This document shows positions 34,803 through 45,797 of a DNA stretch of 64,000 bases, piece after piece. The stretch is taken from contig NZ_JAFBGA010000009.1 in the NCBI RefSeq assembly GCF_016909575.1, forward strand, positions 124,001-188,000, given 5' to 3'. The notes under the pieces are model-generated. The model was not told where the DNA came from. It worked only from the letters and a program-made list of their open reading frames with translations, and did not search any database. Each line of letters opens with the position of its first letter. Within the stretch, counting starts at the first letter, position 1. This DNA comes from Streptomyces sp. HB132 (lineage in GTDB: Bacteria; Actinomycetota; Actinomycetes; Streptomycetales; Streptomycetaceae). The position numbers and the translations under genes are program-made.

Positions 34803-35435
34803 ATGAACGACACCCCTGTCATCGGAGTCCTGGCTCTCCAGGGCGACGTACGGGAACACCTGATCGCCCTGGCCTCGGCGGACGCCGTGGCCAGGCCGGT
34901 CCGGCGGCCCGAGGAGCTCGCAGAGGTCGACGGGCTCGTCCTGCCGGGTGGCGAGTCCACCACCATGTCCAAGCTGGCGGTCCTCTTCGGCATGCTGGAA
35001 CCGCTGCGCGAGCGGGTCGCCACCGGGATGCCGGTCTACGGCACCTGCGCCGGCATGATCCTGCTCGCCGACAAGATCCTCAACCCTTCCCCGAGCTCTC
35101 GACCCGGTTCGAGCAAGGGAGACCCCACGCCCGGCCAGGAGACGGTCGGCGGCATCGACATGATCGTGCGGCGTAACGCCTTCGGGCGGCAGAACGAGTC
35201 CTTCGAGGCCGCCGTCGAGTTCGACGGGGTGCCCGGCGGACCCGTCGACGGCGTCTTCATCAGGGCGCCCTGGGTCGAGTCGGTCGGCGCCCGCGCGGAG
35301 GTCCTCGCGGTGTACGGCGGGCACATCGTGGCCGTACGCCAGGGAAACGCCATGGCCACGTCGTTCCACCCGGAGCTGACGGGCGACCACCGTGTGCACG
35401 CGCTCTTCACCGACATGGTGCGCGCCGTGGGCTGA
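34803..35435 (+). CDS. pdxT: Pyridoxal 5'-phosphate synthase, glutaminase subunit, with in-frame insertion
   Basis: A 210-residue class I glutamine amidotransferase that supplies ammonia to PdxS. The triad is C82 (YGTCAGM), H189 and E191 (SFHPELT), and the GGESTT oxyanion loop is at 49-54. Between ADKILNP and GQETVGGID there are about 15 residues (SPSSRPGSSKGDPTP) where Streptomyces PdxT proteins that I recall have only two. The extra DNA is hairpin-like (see the repeat entry). The frame is kept and all active-site residues remain, so the enzyme is probably functional with a surface loop. Confidence 0.95.
   Translation: MNDTPVIGVLALQGDVREHLIALASADAVARPVRRPEELAEVDGLVLPGGESTTMSKLAVLFGMLEPLRERVATGMPVYGTCAGMILLADKILNPSPSSRPGSSKGDPTPGQETVGGIDMIVRRNAFGRQNESFEAAVEFDGVPGGPVDGVFIRAPWVESVGARAEVLAVYGGHIVAVRQGNAMATSFHPELTGDHRVHALFTDMVRAVG
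35086..35127. repeat. Small palindromic element inserted in frame in pdxT
   Basis: About 40 bp containing TTCCCCGAGCTCTCGA, a short spacer, then TTCGAGCAAGGGAGA, which form an imperfect hairpin (CGA/TCG, GCTC/GAGC and CCC/GGG pairs). It accounts for 13 extra codons in pdxT. The pattern resembles the small dispersed palindromes (GAGCTCTCG...CGAGCA-GGGGAGACCCC type) that I recall from Streptomyces intergenic regions. No second copy was seen in this window. Confidence 0.55.
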
Positions 35436-35496
35436 TCCGATCCCGGTAGGATCTCTCGGGTTCGGATCGATTTTGGTGACGCGAAGGAGAAGGCAG

Positions 35497-36249
35497 ATGT
35501 CCGGCCACTCTAAATGGGCTACGACGAAGCACAAGAAGGCCGTGATCGACGCCAAGCGCGGCAAGCTCTTCGCGAAGATGATCAAAAACATCGAGGTCGC
35601 GGCCCGCACGGGCGGCGCCGACGTGTCCGGCAACCCGACCCTCTTCGACGCCATCCAGAAGGCCAAGAAGAGCTCGGTCCCGAACAAGAACATCGACTCG
35701 GCGGTCAAGCGCGGTGCCGGTCTCGAGGCCGGTGGCGCCGACTACGAGACGATCATGTACGAGGGCTACGGCCCGAACGGCGTCGCGGTGCTCATCGAGT
35801 GCCTCACCGACAACCGCAACCGTGCCGCGTCCGACGTCCGGGTCGCCATGACCCGCAACGGCGGATCGATGGCCGACCCGGGCTCGGTCTCGTACCTGTT
35901 CAACCGTAAGGGCGTCGTGATCGTCCCCAAGGGCGAACTGTCCGAGGACGACGTGCTCGGCGCCGTGCTCGACGCGGGTGCCGAGGAGGTCAACGACCTC
36001 GGTGACACCTTCGAGGTGCTCAGCGAGGCCACCGACATGGTGGCGGTCCGCACCGCGCTCCAGGACGCCGGCATCGACTACGACTCGGCCGAGGCCAACT
36101 TCGTCCCGACCATGCAGGTCGAGCTCGAGGAAGAGGGCGCGCGCAAGATCTTCAAGCTGATCGACGCGCTGGAGGACAGCGACGACGTGCAGAACGTCTT
36201 CGCCAACTTCGACGTCTCCGACGAGGTCATGGAGAAGGTCGACGCCTGA
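35497..36249 (+). CDS. yebC: YebC/PmpR-family DNA-binding regulatory protein
   Basis: A 250-residue YebC-family protein beginning with the diagnostic MSGHSKWATTKHKKA and containing GYGPNGVAVLIECLTDNRNR near 90. Members bind DNA or act on the ribosome at difficult sequences; in many bacteria the gene precedes ruvC, as here. The ATG at 35497 has GAAGGAG upstream. A TAGGAT hexamer at 35447-35452 is a likely -10 element, and a strong terminator follows, so yebC is probably transcribed on its own. Confidence 0.95.
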   Translation: MSGHSKWATTKHKKAVIDAKRGKLFAKMIKNIEVAARTGGADVSGNPTLFDAIQKAKKSSVPNKNIDSAVKRGAGLEAGGADYETIMYEGYGPNGVAVLIECLTDNRNRAASDVRVAMTRNGGSMADPGSVSYLFNRKGVVIVPKGELSEDDVLGAVLDAGAEEVNDLGDTFEVLSEATDMVAVRTALQDAGIDYDSAEANFVPTMQVELEEEGARKIFKLIDALEDSDDVQNVFANFDVSDEVMEKVDA

Positions 36250-36261
36250 GGCGGCACGACC

Positions 36262-36300
36262 GCGACGGGCCGACGGGACACACCCCCGTCGGCCCGTCGC
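36262..36300 (+). terminator. Strong hairpin terminator after yebC
   Basis: A 16-bp perfect stem (36262-36277 and 36285-36300) with a 7-base loop, starting 13 bases after yebC and ending just before the ruvC promoter region (TAGCCT at 36319-36324). Confidence 0.85.
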
Positions 36301-36361
36301 ACTGTCAGCGGCAGCCGATAGCCTGCGGGAACAGATGACCGAGCGGCGAAGGGGCCCATTC

Positions 36362-36895
36362 ATGCGGGTGTTGGGTGTGGACCCGGGGCTGACCCGGTGC
36401 GGCGTCGGAGTCGTCGAGGGAGTCGCCGGCCGCCCGCTCACCATGGTCGGCGTCGGCGTCGTGCGGACCCCGCCCGACGCGGATCTCGGCCACCGGCTCG
36501 TCGCCATCGAGCAGGGCATCGAGCGGTGGCTCGACGAGCACCGGCCCGAATTCGTCGCCGTGGAGCGGGTGTTCAGTCAGCACAACGTCCGCACGGTGAT
36601 GGGCACCGCGCAGGCCAGTGCGGTCGCCATGCTCTGCGCGTCCCGCCGCGGAATCCCCGTCGCCCTGCACACCCCCAGCGAGGTCAAGGCCGCCGTCACC
36701 GGATCGGGACGCGCCGACAAGGCCCAGGTCGGGGCCATGGTGACCCGGCTGCTGCGCCTCGACGCGCCGCCGAAGCCGGCCGACGCCGCCGACGCCCTCG
36801 CCCTCGCCATCTGCCACATCTGGCGCGCGCCCGCGCAGAACCGACTGCAACAGGCCGTCGCCGCCCACCGCACGCTGAAAGGCCGCACCGCATGA
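36362..36895 (+). CDS. ruvC: Holliday junction endodeoxyribonuclease RuvC
   Basis: A 177-residue RuvC resolvase. Catalytic acidic residues lie in VLGVDPGLTRCG (D7), AVERVF (E69 region) and near the C-terminal DAADALALA. RuvC cuts four-way junctions symmetrically with RuvAB bound. The ATG at 36362 has GAAGGGG upstream and starts the conserved sequence; an ATG at 36335, only 10 bases after a TAGCCT -10 element, could give a nine-residue longer leaderless product. It overlaps ruvA (ATGA). Confidence 0.95.
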   Translation: MRVLGVDPGLTRCGVGVVEGVAGRPLTMVGVGVVRTPPDADLGHRLVAIEQGIERWLDEHRPEFVAVERVFSQHNVRTVMGTAQASAVAMLCASRRGIPVALHTPSEVKAAVTGSGRADKAQVGAMVTRLLRLDAPPKPADAADALALAICHIWRAPAQNRLQQAVAAHRTLKGRTA

Positions 36896-37518
36896 TCGCC
36901 TTCGTCTCCGGCCCGGTGGCCGCCCTCGCCCCGACCACGGCCGTGATCGAGGTCGGCGGCATCGGCATGGCCGTCCAGTGCACCCCCGACACCCTCGCCG
37001 GCCTGCGGATCGGCAAGGAGGCCAGGCTGGCCACCTCCCTGGTCGTCCGTGAGGACTCGCTCACCCTCTACGGCTTCGCCGACGACGACGAGCGGCAGGT
37101 CTTCGAGCTTCTCCAGACCGCCAGTGGTGTGGGCCCCCGGCTCGCCCAGGCGATGCTCGCCACCCACAGCCCCGACGCCCTGCGCGTCGCCGTGGCCACG
37201 GGTGACGAGAAGGCGCTCACCGCGGTGTCCGGCATCGGCAAGAAGGGCGCACAGAAGCTCCTCCTCGAGCTCAAGGACCGGCTCGGCGAACCGGTCGGCG
37301 CGCACATCGGGCAACAGGGCATCGGCGCCCCCGTCAGCAGCGCCTGGCGCGACCAGCTGCAGGCCGCGTTGATCGGCCTCGGCTACGCCACCCGCGAGGC
37401 CGAAGAGGCGGTGACCGCAGTGGCACCTCAGGCCGAGGCCGCGATCGCCGAGGGCGGCCACGCCCCCGTGCCCCAGCTGCTGCGCGCCGCCCTGCAGACA
37501 CTCAACCGCGCACGCTGA
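36892..37518 (+). CDS. ruvA: Holliday junction branch migration protein RuvA
   Basis: A 208-residue RuvA. The N-terminal OB fold begins MIAFVSGPVA, the two helix-hairpin-helix motifs include LLQTASGVGPRLA and LTAVSGIGKKGAQKLLLEL (about 78-125), and the C-terminal domain that contacts RuvB begins after a flexible linker at about 150. It binds the junction as a tetramer and loads RuvB. Start overlaps the ruvC stop. Confidence 0.96.
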   Translation: MIAFVSGPVAALAPTTAVIEVGGIGMAVQCTPDTLAGLRIGKEARLATSLVVREDSLTLYGFADDDERQVFELLQTASGVGPRLAQAMLATHSPDALRVAVATGDEKALTAVSGIGKKGAQKLLLELKDRLGEPVGAHIGQQGIGAPVSSAWRDQLQAALIGLGYATREAEEAVTAVAPQAEAAIAEGGHAPVPQLLRAALQTLNRAR

Positions 37519-37593
37519 CCCCGGGGGCCACGCGCCCCGCACGCCGGCCGGGGCACGGACCGGCACCGAAACACCCGAGGCGGGACTGACGAG

Positions 37594-38679
37594 ATGAACT
37601 GGGACGAGACCGGGCCCGACACCGGCGACCTTGACGACGAGCGACTGGACGACCGCCTGGTCGACGCCGGGGCGGACGGCGAGGACACCGCGGTCGAGGC
37701 CGCGCTGCGCCCGAAGGACCTTCACGAGTTCGTCGGCCAGGAAAAGGTGCGCGAACAGCTCGACCTGGTCCTCAAGGCCGCCCGCGCCCGGGGTGCCACC
37801 GCCGACCACGTGCTGCTCTCCGGGGCCCCCGGCCTGGGCAAGACCACCCTCTCCATGATCATCGCGGCTGAGATGGAGGCCCCGATCCGGATCACCTCCG
37901 GCCCCGCGATCCAGCACGCCGGAGACCTCGCCGCCATCCTCTCCTCCCTCCAGGAGGGTGAGGTCCTCTTCCTCGACGAGATCCACCGCATGTCGCGTCC
38001 CGCCGAGGAGATGCTCTACATGGCGATGGAGGACTTCCGGGTCGACGTCATCGTGGGCAAGGGCCCCGGCGCCACCGCCATCCCGCTGGAGCTTCCGCCG
38101 TTCACCCTCGTGGGCGCCACCACCCGGGCCGGGCTGCTGCCGCCTCCGCTCCGCGACCGCTTCGGCTTCACCGGCCACATGGAGTTCTACGCCCCCACCG
38201 AGCTGGAGCGGGTCATCCACCGCTCCGCCGGCCTGCTCGACGTCGCCATAGACACGGCGGGTGCCGCCGAGATCGCCGGACGCTCCCGCGGCACGCCCCG
38301 TATCGCCAACCGCCTGCTGCGCCGCGTCCGGGACTACGCCCAGGTCAAGGCGGAAGGGCGGATCGACCGGGACATCGCCGCCGCCGCCCTGCGGGTGTAC
38401 GAGGTCGACGCCCGCGGTCTCGACCGGCTCGACCGCGCAGTGCTCGGCGCCCTGCTGAAGCTCTTCGGCGGAGGTCCCGTCGGGCTCTCCACCCTCGCGG
38501 TGGCCGTGGGGGAGGAGCGCGAGACGGTCGAGGAGGTCGCCGAGCCCTTCCTCGTGAGGGAGGGACTGCTCGCGAGGACCCCGCGGGGGAGGGTCGCCAC
38601 CCCCGCGGCGTGGGCGCATCTCGGACTCGTGCCTCCGCAGCACGGCGCAAAGGGACAACAGGGCCTGTTCGGGGCGTGA
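37594..38679 (+). CDS. ruvB: Holliday junction branch migration ATPase RuvB
   Basis: A 361-residue AAA+ ATPase with Walker A GAPGLGKTT (77-85), Walker B LFLDEIH (125-131) and a C-terminal winged-helix domain. The first 35 residues are acidic and extra to the shortest homologues. It drives branch migration as a hexameric ring on RuvA. It follows ruvA by 75 bp, so the three ruv genes are probably one operon. Confidence 0.96.
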   Translation: MNWDETGPDTGDLDDERLDDRLVDAGADGEDTAVEAALRPKDLHEFVGQEKVREQLDLVLKAARARGATADHVLLSGAPGLGKTTLSMIIAAEMEAPIRITSGPAIQHAGDLAAILSSLQEGEVLFLDEIHRMSRPAEEMLYMAMEDFRVDVIVGKGPGATAIPLELPPFTLVGATTRAGLLPPPLRDRFGFTGHMEFYAPTELERVIHRSAGLLDVAIDTAGAAEIAGRSRGTPRIANRLLRRVRDYAQVKAEGRIDRDIAAAALRVYEVDARGLDRLDRAVLGALLKLFGGGPVGLSTLAVAVGEERETVEEVAEPFLVREGLLARTPRGRVATPAAWAHLGLVPPQHGAKGQQGLFGA

Positions 38680-38726
38680 CACAGGACGGGTTGGCCAGCA
38701 GGGGAACCACGGTGCCATGCTGGACG

Positions 38727-38756
38727 TTGTTCCAATGATGCGGACTCGCTTAGACT
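38727..38756 (+). promoter_or_regulatory. Promoter of yajC
   Basis: TTGTTC (38727-38732) and TAGACT (38751-38756) are spaced by 18 bp, about 95 bp upstream of the yajC start. Confidence 0.5.
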
Positions 38757-38849
38757 CCGCCGATGCCGCCCTTAAAGGGTCGGTGTACCCACCCCCGTAG
38801 ACCAGGCCGCGCGGACATCAGCGTGGTCGTGCGAAGGAAGTTCCGTCCC

Positions 38850-39326
38850 GTGAGTCTCGTGACCCTCCTCCCCTTCATCGTGCTCATCGGGGCCATGTTC
38901 CTGATGACCCGGTCCGCCAAGAAGAAGCAGCAGGCGGCTGCGCAGATGCGCAACGACATGCAGCCCGGTACCGGCGTCCGGACGATCGGGGGCATGTACG
39001 CCACCGTCAAGGAGATCCAGGACGACACGGTTCTCCTCGAGGTCGCGCCCGGCGTCCACGCCGTCTACGCGAAGAACTCCATCGGCGCCGTGCTCGACGA
39101 CGCGGAGTACAACCGCATCGTCCACGGTGACGACGAGCTGGAGACCGAGGGCACGGTCGTGCCCGACGACGCCTCCTCGCTGACCGCCGGCGAGTCCGCG
39201 GACGACGAGGTCGCGAAGATCGACCTGGGCAAGAAGCCCGAGGACGAGGCCGTGGCGAAGGACACCGAGGCCAAGGGCGCCGAGGTCAAGGACGCCAAGG
39301 CCGACGGCGAGGGCGACGCGAAGTAG
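38850..39326 (+). CDS. yajC: Preprotein translocase subunit YajC
   Basis: A 158-residue YajC with one membrane helix near the N-terminus (LVTLLPFIVLIGAMFLM, 3-19), a positively charged flank (RSAKKKQQ), the compact YajC domain (about 35-85, GVRTIGGMYATVKEI), and a long acidic Lys/Glu/Asp/Ala-rich tail. It accompanies SecDF in the holotranslocon. GTG 38850 follows GAAGGAAG; the frame is open upstream but only with Arg-rich sequence. Confidence 0.92.
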   Translation: MSLVTLLPFIVLIGAMFLMTRSAKKKQQAAAQMRNDMQPGTGVRTIGGMYATVKEIQDDTVLLEVAPGVHAVYAKNSIGAVLDDAEYNRIVHGDDELETEGTVVPDDASSLTAGESADDEVAKIDLGKKPEDEAVAKDTEAKGAEVKDAKADGEGDAK

Positions 39327-39338
39327 TTCCACGACCCA

Positions 39339-39372
39339 GAGACGCCGGACACCCACGGGTGTCCGGCGTCTC
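39339..39372 (+). terminator. Hairpin terminator between yajC and secD
   Basis: GAGACGCCGGACACC pairs perfectly with GGTGTCCGGCGTCTC around a four-base CACG turn, 12 bases after yajC. It would reduce readthrough into secD, which probably has its own promoter or is attenuated. Confidence 0.75.
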
Positions 39373-39473
39373 ACGGGCCGTGCGGTCTTCTGCGGGGGCG
39401 GGTCCCCACAACACTTCGTGGCCGCTCGGGCGCGTACCCGGCGCGGGGCGGTTGGACAGGGAGAAACGAAAAG

Positions 39474-41234
39474 GTGGCAGCACCGAAGAAAGGCCGGGGC
39501 TCAACCGGTGGACAGGGCAGGCCGGGCCGTGCCCTGGCTCTGATCCTCATCGCCATGGTCGCCCTGACCGGTGGGATGTTCCTGTCCGGGCACACCACGC
39601 CCCGGCTCGGGATCGACCTCGCCGGTGGTACGTCGATCACGCTCAAGGCGAAGAGCCAGCCCGGCAAGCCTGACGCGATCAACGAGACCAACATGAACAC
39701 CGCGGTCAACATCATCGAACGCCGTGTCAATGGTCTGGGCGTCTCCGAGGCCGAGGTTCAGACCCAGGGCGCATCGAACATCATCGTCAACATCCCCAAG
39801 GGGACGAACTCGAAGCAGGCCCGGGAGCAGGTCGGCACGACCGCCCAGCTCTACTTCCGGCCCGTGCTGACGGTCACCGGCGGCGAACCGACGCCCAAGG
39901 GTTCGGCCAGTCCGTCCGCGAGCGGTTCCGGAAAGGCGAGCGCCACGCCCAGTGCGAAGGCGACCGACCCGGAAACCGCCTCCGACCCGAAGACGCCCTC
40001 AGCCGACGCCACCACGCAGGGCCGTGCCGTCACCGGCGGCCTGAAGAAGGACGAGACGCCGGCCCCTTCCGCCAGCACCTCAGGTGCCGCGGACTCCTCG
40101 GACGCCCCCGCGGCGACGGGGACGCCGGACCCCGCCACCGCCGCGCTCGAGAAGAAGTTCACCGCGCTGGACTGCACCGACCCCGCCGCCCGCGCCAAGG
40201 CCGGCGACGGCGTCAAGCCGGAGCAGCCTACGGTCGCGTGCAGCTCGGAGGGTGACGCCAAGTACCTCCTCGGCCCGGCCGAGGTCTCCGGTACGGACGT
40301 CGACGACGCGAAGGCCCAGTTCGACCAGCAGCGCGGCATCTGGCTCGTCTCGATGGAGTTCACCGACAAGGGCTCCAAGAAGTTCCAGACGATCACGAAG
40401 AAGCTGTCGGCTCAGCAGTCCCCGCAGAACCAGTTCGCGATCTCCCTCGACGGTGAGGTCGTCTCCGCGCCCCAGGTGAACGAGACCCTCAGCGGCAGCG
40501 CCGAGATCTCCGGCAGCTTCACCCAGCAGTCGGCCGAGGACCTCGCCAACGTCCTCTCCTACGGTGCGCTGCCGCTGTCCTTCAGCGAGGACACCGTCAC
40601 CACCGTCACCGCCGCGCTCGGCGGCGAACAGCTGGAGGCCGGGCTCATCGCCGGCGCCATCGGCCTCGCCCTGGTCGTCATCTACCTGGTGGCCTACTAC
40701 CGCGGCCTGGCTCTCATCGCGCTTCTCAGCCTCCTGGCCTCCGGCGTCCTGACCTACACGATCATGGCCCTGCTCGGCCCGGCCATCGGCTTCGCGCTGA
40801 ACCTCCCGGCCGTCTGTGGAGCCATTGTCGCGATCGGTATCACGGCGGACTCGTTCATCGTCTACTTCGAACGCATCCGGGACGAGATCCGCGAGGGCCG
40901 CACGCTCCGTCCGGCCGTCGAGCGTGCCTGGCCCAGGGCCCGCCGCACCATCCTCGTATCCGACTTCGTCTCGTTCCTCGCCGCGGCCGTGCTCTTCCTC
41001 GTCACGGTCGGCAAGGTCCAGGGCTTCGCCTTCACGCTGGGTCTCACGACCCTGCTCGACGTCGTCGTGGTGTTCCTCTTCACCAAGCCCGTCATGACGC
41101 TGATGGCCCGCACGAAGTTCTTCGGCAGCGGTCACCCGTGGTCCGGCCTGGACCCGAAGCGTCTCGGCGCCAAGCCGCCGCTGCGCCGCTCCCGCCGTGT
41201 CACCGCCCGTACCGACCACCCGAAGGAGGCGTGA
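39474..41234 (+). CDS. secD: Protein translocase subunit SecD
   Basis: A 586-residue RND-type component of the Sec translocon that uses the proton gradient to help release exported proteins. One N-terminal helix (about 18-38), the P1 head with IDLAGGTSITL (about 46-56) and NIIERRVNGLGVSEAEVQ, then a five-helix membrane domain from about 385 with the GYGALPLSF and conserved ITADSFIVYFERIRDE region. Residues about 143-225 are an Ala/Ser/Pro/Thr-rich disordered insert within the periplasmic domain, longer than in most bacteria but seen in Streptomyces. GTG 39474 follows GGGAG. Confidence 0.95.
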   Translation: MAAPKKGRGSTGGQGRPGRALALILIAMVALTGGMFLSGHTTPRLGIDLAGGTSITLKAKSQPGKPDAINETNMNTAVNIIERRVNGLGVSEAEVQTQGASNIIVNIPKGTNSKQAREQVGTTAQLYFRPVLTVTGGEPTPKGSASPSASGSGKASATPSAKATDPETASDPKTPSADATTQGRAVTGGLKKDETPAPSASTSGAADSSDAPAATGTPDPATAALEKKFTALDCTDPAARAKAGDGVKPEQPTVACSSEGDAKYLLGPAEVSGTDVDDAKAQFDQQRGIWLVSMEFTDKGSKKFQTITKKLSAQQSPQNQFAISLDGEVVSAPQVNETLSGSAEISGSFTQQSAEDLANVLSYGALPLSFSEDTVTTVTAALGGEQLEAGLIAGAIGLALVVIYLVAYYRGLALIALLSLLASGVLTYTIMALLGPAIGFALNLPAVCGAIVAIGITADSFIVYFERIRDEIREGRTLRPAVERAWPRARRTILVSDFVSFLAAAVLFLVTVGKVQGFAFTLGLTTLLDVVVVFLFTKPVMTLMARTKFFGSGHPWSGLDPKRLGAKPPLRRSRRVTARTDHPKEA

Positions 41235-41235
41235 G

Positions 41236-42345
41236 ATGTCGCGACTCGGCAATCTCGGCGCCCGGCTCTACCGTGGCGAGGTCGGTTACGACTTCATCGG
41301 CAACCGCAAGATCTGGTACGGCGTCTCGATCCTGATCACCATCACGGCCATCGTCGGCCTGGCGGTCAGCAGCCTGAACATGGGCATCGAGTTCAAGGGC
41401 GGTGCCGTCTTCACGACGGACACCAAGGCCAAGGTGTCCGTCTCCCAGGCCCACGAGGACGCGGTCGCGGCCTCCGGTCACGAGGCGATCGTCCAGGAGC
41501 TCGGCAACGGCGGGCTCCGGATCCAGATCACCGAGGTCGACACCCAGAAGGCCGACCAGATCAAGGCCCAGCTCTCCGAGGACCTCGGCATCCCCGAGGC
41601 GAAGATCAACGCGGACCTCGTCGGCCCCAGCTGGGGTGAGCAGATCGCCAACAAGGCCTGGGCCGGCCTCGGCATCTTCATGGTCCTCGTGGTGGTCTAC
41701 CTGGCCATCGCCTTCGAGTGGCGGATGGCCATCGCGGCGCTCATCGCGCTGATCCACGACATCACCATCACCGTCGGTGTCTACGCCCTCGTCGGTTTCG
41801 AGGTCACGCCCGGCACGGTGATCGGTCTGCTGACCATCCTCGGTTACTCCCTCTACGACACGGTCGTCGTCTTCGACAGCCTCAAGGAGGGCACGGCGGG
41901 GATCACCAAGCAGACCCGCTGGACCTACAGCGAGATCGCCAACCGGTCCATCAACGGCACGCTGGTGCGCTCCATCAACACCACCGTCGTCGCCCTGCTC
42001 CCGGTCGCCGGTCTGCTGTTCATCGGTGGCGGTGTCCTCGGTGCCGGCATGCTGAACGACATCTCGCTGTCGCTCTTCGTCGGCCTCGCCGCCGGCGCGT
42101 ACTCCTCGATCTTCATCGCCACCCCGCTGGTCGCAGACCTCAAGGAGCGCGAGCCGCAGATAAAGGCACTGAAGAAGCGGATCCTCGCCAAGCGTGCCGC
42201 CGCGGCGGCCAAGGGCGAGTCCGCCGAGGACGAGCACGACGGCCAGGACGGCGCGTACGACGAGGACACCGAGCACGCCGGGGCCGTCGTCGGGCAGCGC
42301 CGGCAGACCGGAGGCCACGGCCGGACTCCGAGGAACCGCCGATGA
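41236..42345 (+). CDS. secF: Protein translocase subunit SecF
   Basis: A 369-residue partner of SecD. It has an N-terminal helix, a short periplasmic domain beginning NMGIEFKGGAVF (about 47-58), and five further helices with GYSLYDTVVVFDSLKE (about 205-220) and RSINTTVVALLPV. The C-terminus is an acidic, Lys/Ala-rich tail. The ATG at 41236 lies one base after the secD stop, and the stop overlaps the apt start (ATGA), so secD-secF-apt are coupled. Confidence 0.95.
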   Translation: MSRLGNLGARLYRGEVGYDFIGNRKIWYGVSILITITAIVGLAVSSLNMGIEFKGGAVFTTDTKAKVSVSQAHEDAVAASGHEAIVQELGNGGLRIQITEVDTQKADQIKAQLSEDLGIPEAKINADLVGPSWGEQIANKAWAGLGIFMVLVVVYLAIAFEWRMAIAALIALIHDITITVGVYALVGFEVTPGTVIGLLTILGYSLYDTVVVFDSLKEGTAGITKQTRWTYSEIANRSINGTLVRSINTTVVALLPVAGLLFIGGGVLGAGMLNDISLSLFVGLAAGAYSSIFIATPLVADLKEREPQIKALKKRILAKRAAAAAKGESAEDEHDGQDGAYDEDTEHAGAVVGQRRQTGGHGRTPRNRR

Positions 42346-42899
42346 CCAGCGCGAGCATCACCGACTCCACCCGCGAGCTCCTGCTCAGCCGGATCCGTGA
42401 CGTGCCGGACTACCCGAAGCCCGGAGTGCTGTTCAAGGACATCACCCCGCTGCTCGCGGACCCGGTCGCCTTCACCGCGCTCACCGACTTCCTCGCGGAG
42501 CTGTGCGTACGGCACGGGGCCACGAAGATCGTCGGTCTCGAGGCGCGCGGCTTCATCCTGGCCGCGCCGGTCGCGGTCCGGGCCGGGCTCGGTTTCGTAC
42601 CCGTGCGCAAGGCGGGGAAGCTGCCCGGTGCCACGCTGGGGCAGGCGTACGAGCTGGAGTACGGGACGGCGGAGATCGAGATCCACGCCGAGGACCTGTC
42701 GGCCGGCGACCGCGTCATGGTCATCGACGACGTCCTGGCCACCGGCGGCACCGCCGAGGCGTCGCTGGAGCTCATCCGGCGGGCCGGTGCGCAGGTCGCG
42801 GGGGTGTCGGTCCTCATGGAGCTCGGCTTCCTCTCCGGCCGCGCCCGGCTGGAGGCAGGGCTGCGGAACGCCCCGCTGGAGGCTCTGATCACTCTCTGA
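42342..42899 (+). CDS. apt: Adenine phosphoribosyltransferase
   Basis: A 185-residue type I phosphoribosyltransferase that salvages adenine to AMP using PRPP. The N-terminal segment DVPDYPKPGVLFKDITPLL and the PRPP loop VMVIDDVLATGGTAEA (about 126-141) are diagnostic, and GLEARGFILAAPVA is the adenine-binding region. The order secD-secF-apt-relA is conserved in actinobacteria and links purine salvage to (p)ppGpp metabolism. Confidence 0.96.
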   Translation: MTSASITDSTRELLLSRIRDVPDYPKPGVLFKDITPLLADPVAFTALTDFLAELCVRHGATKIVGLEARGFILAAPVAVRAGLGFVPVRKAGKLPGATLGQAYELEYGTAEIEIHAEDLSAGDRVMVIDDVLATGGTAEASLELIRRAGAQVAGVSVLMELGFLSGRARLEAGLRNAPLEALITL

Positions 42900-42937
42900 C
42901 CTGCACAGCGCGGCCGTAGCGCGCGTAGGGACGCACA

Positions 42938-42971
42938 GGACGGGTACCCGGGAACATCCGGGTGCCCGTCC
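42938..42971 (+). terminator. Hairpin terminator after apt
   Basis: A 14-bp stem (42938-42951 and 42958-42971) with one G-U wobble and loop GAACAT, separating apt from relA. Confidence 0.8.
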
Positions 42972-43067
42972 CGCGTTGTGGAGGGTTCGGCACTCCCCGG
43001 GCGAGGACCTGCCCGAGGGTCGATACCATGGGCTTTCCGGTAGCCCGGATCCGCACGAGGAGCGCTC

Positions 43068-45737
<2,670 letters not shown>

Positions 45738-45741
45738 CGAT

Positions 45742-45776
45742 GCCGCCAGGACGTCTCTCAGGGGCGTCCTGGCGGC
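45742..45776. terminator. Bidirectional terminator between relA and the ALF gene
   Basis: A 12-bp perfect stem (45742-45753 and 45765-45776) with an 11-base loop, in the 60-bp gap between the converging genes. Confidence 0.85.
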
Positions 45777-45797
45777 GCTCCGGGGTGCGGGCGGCCG

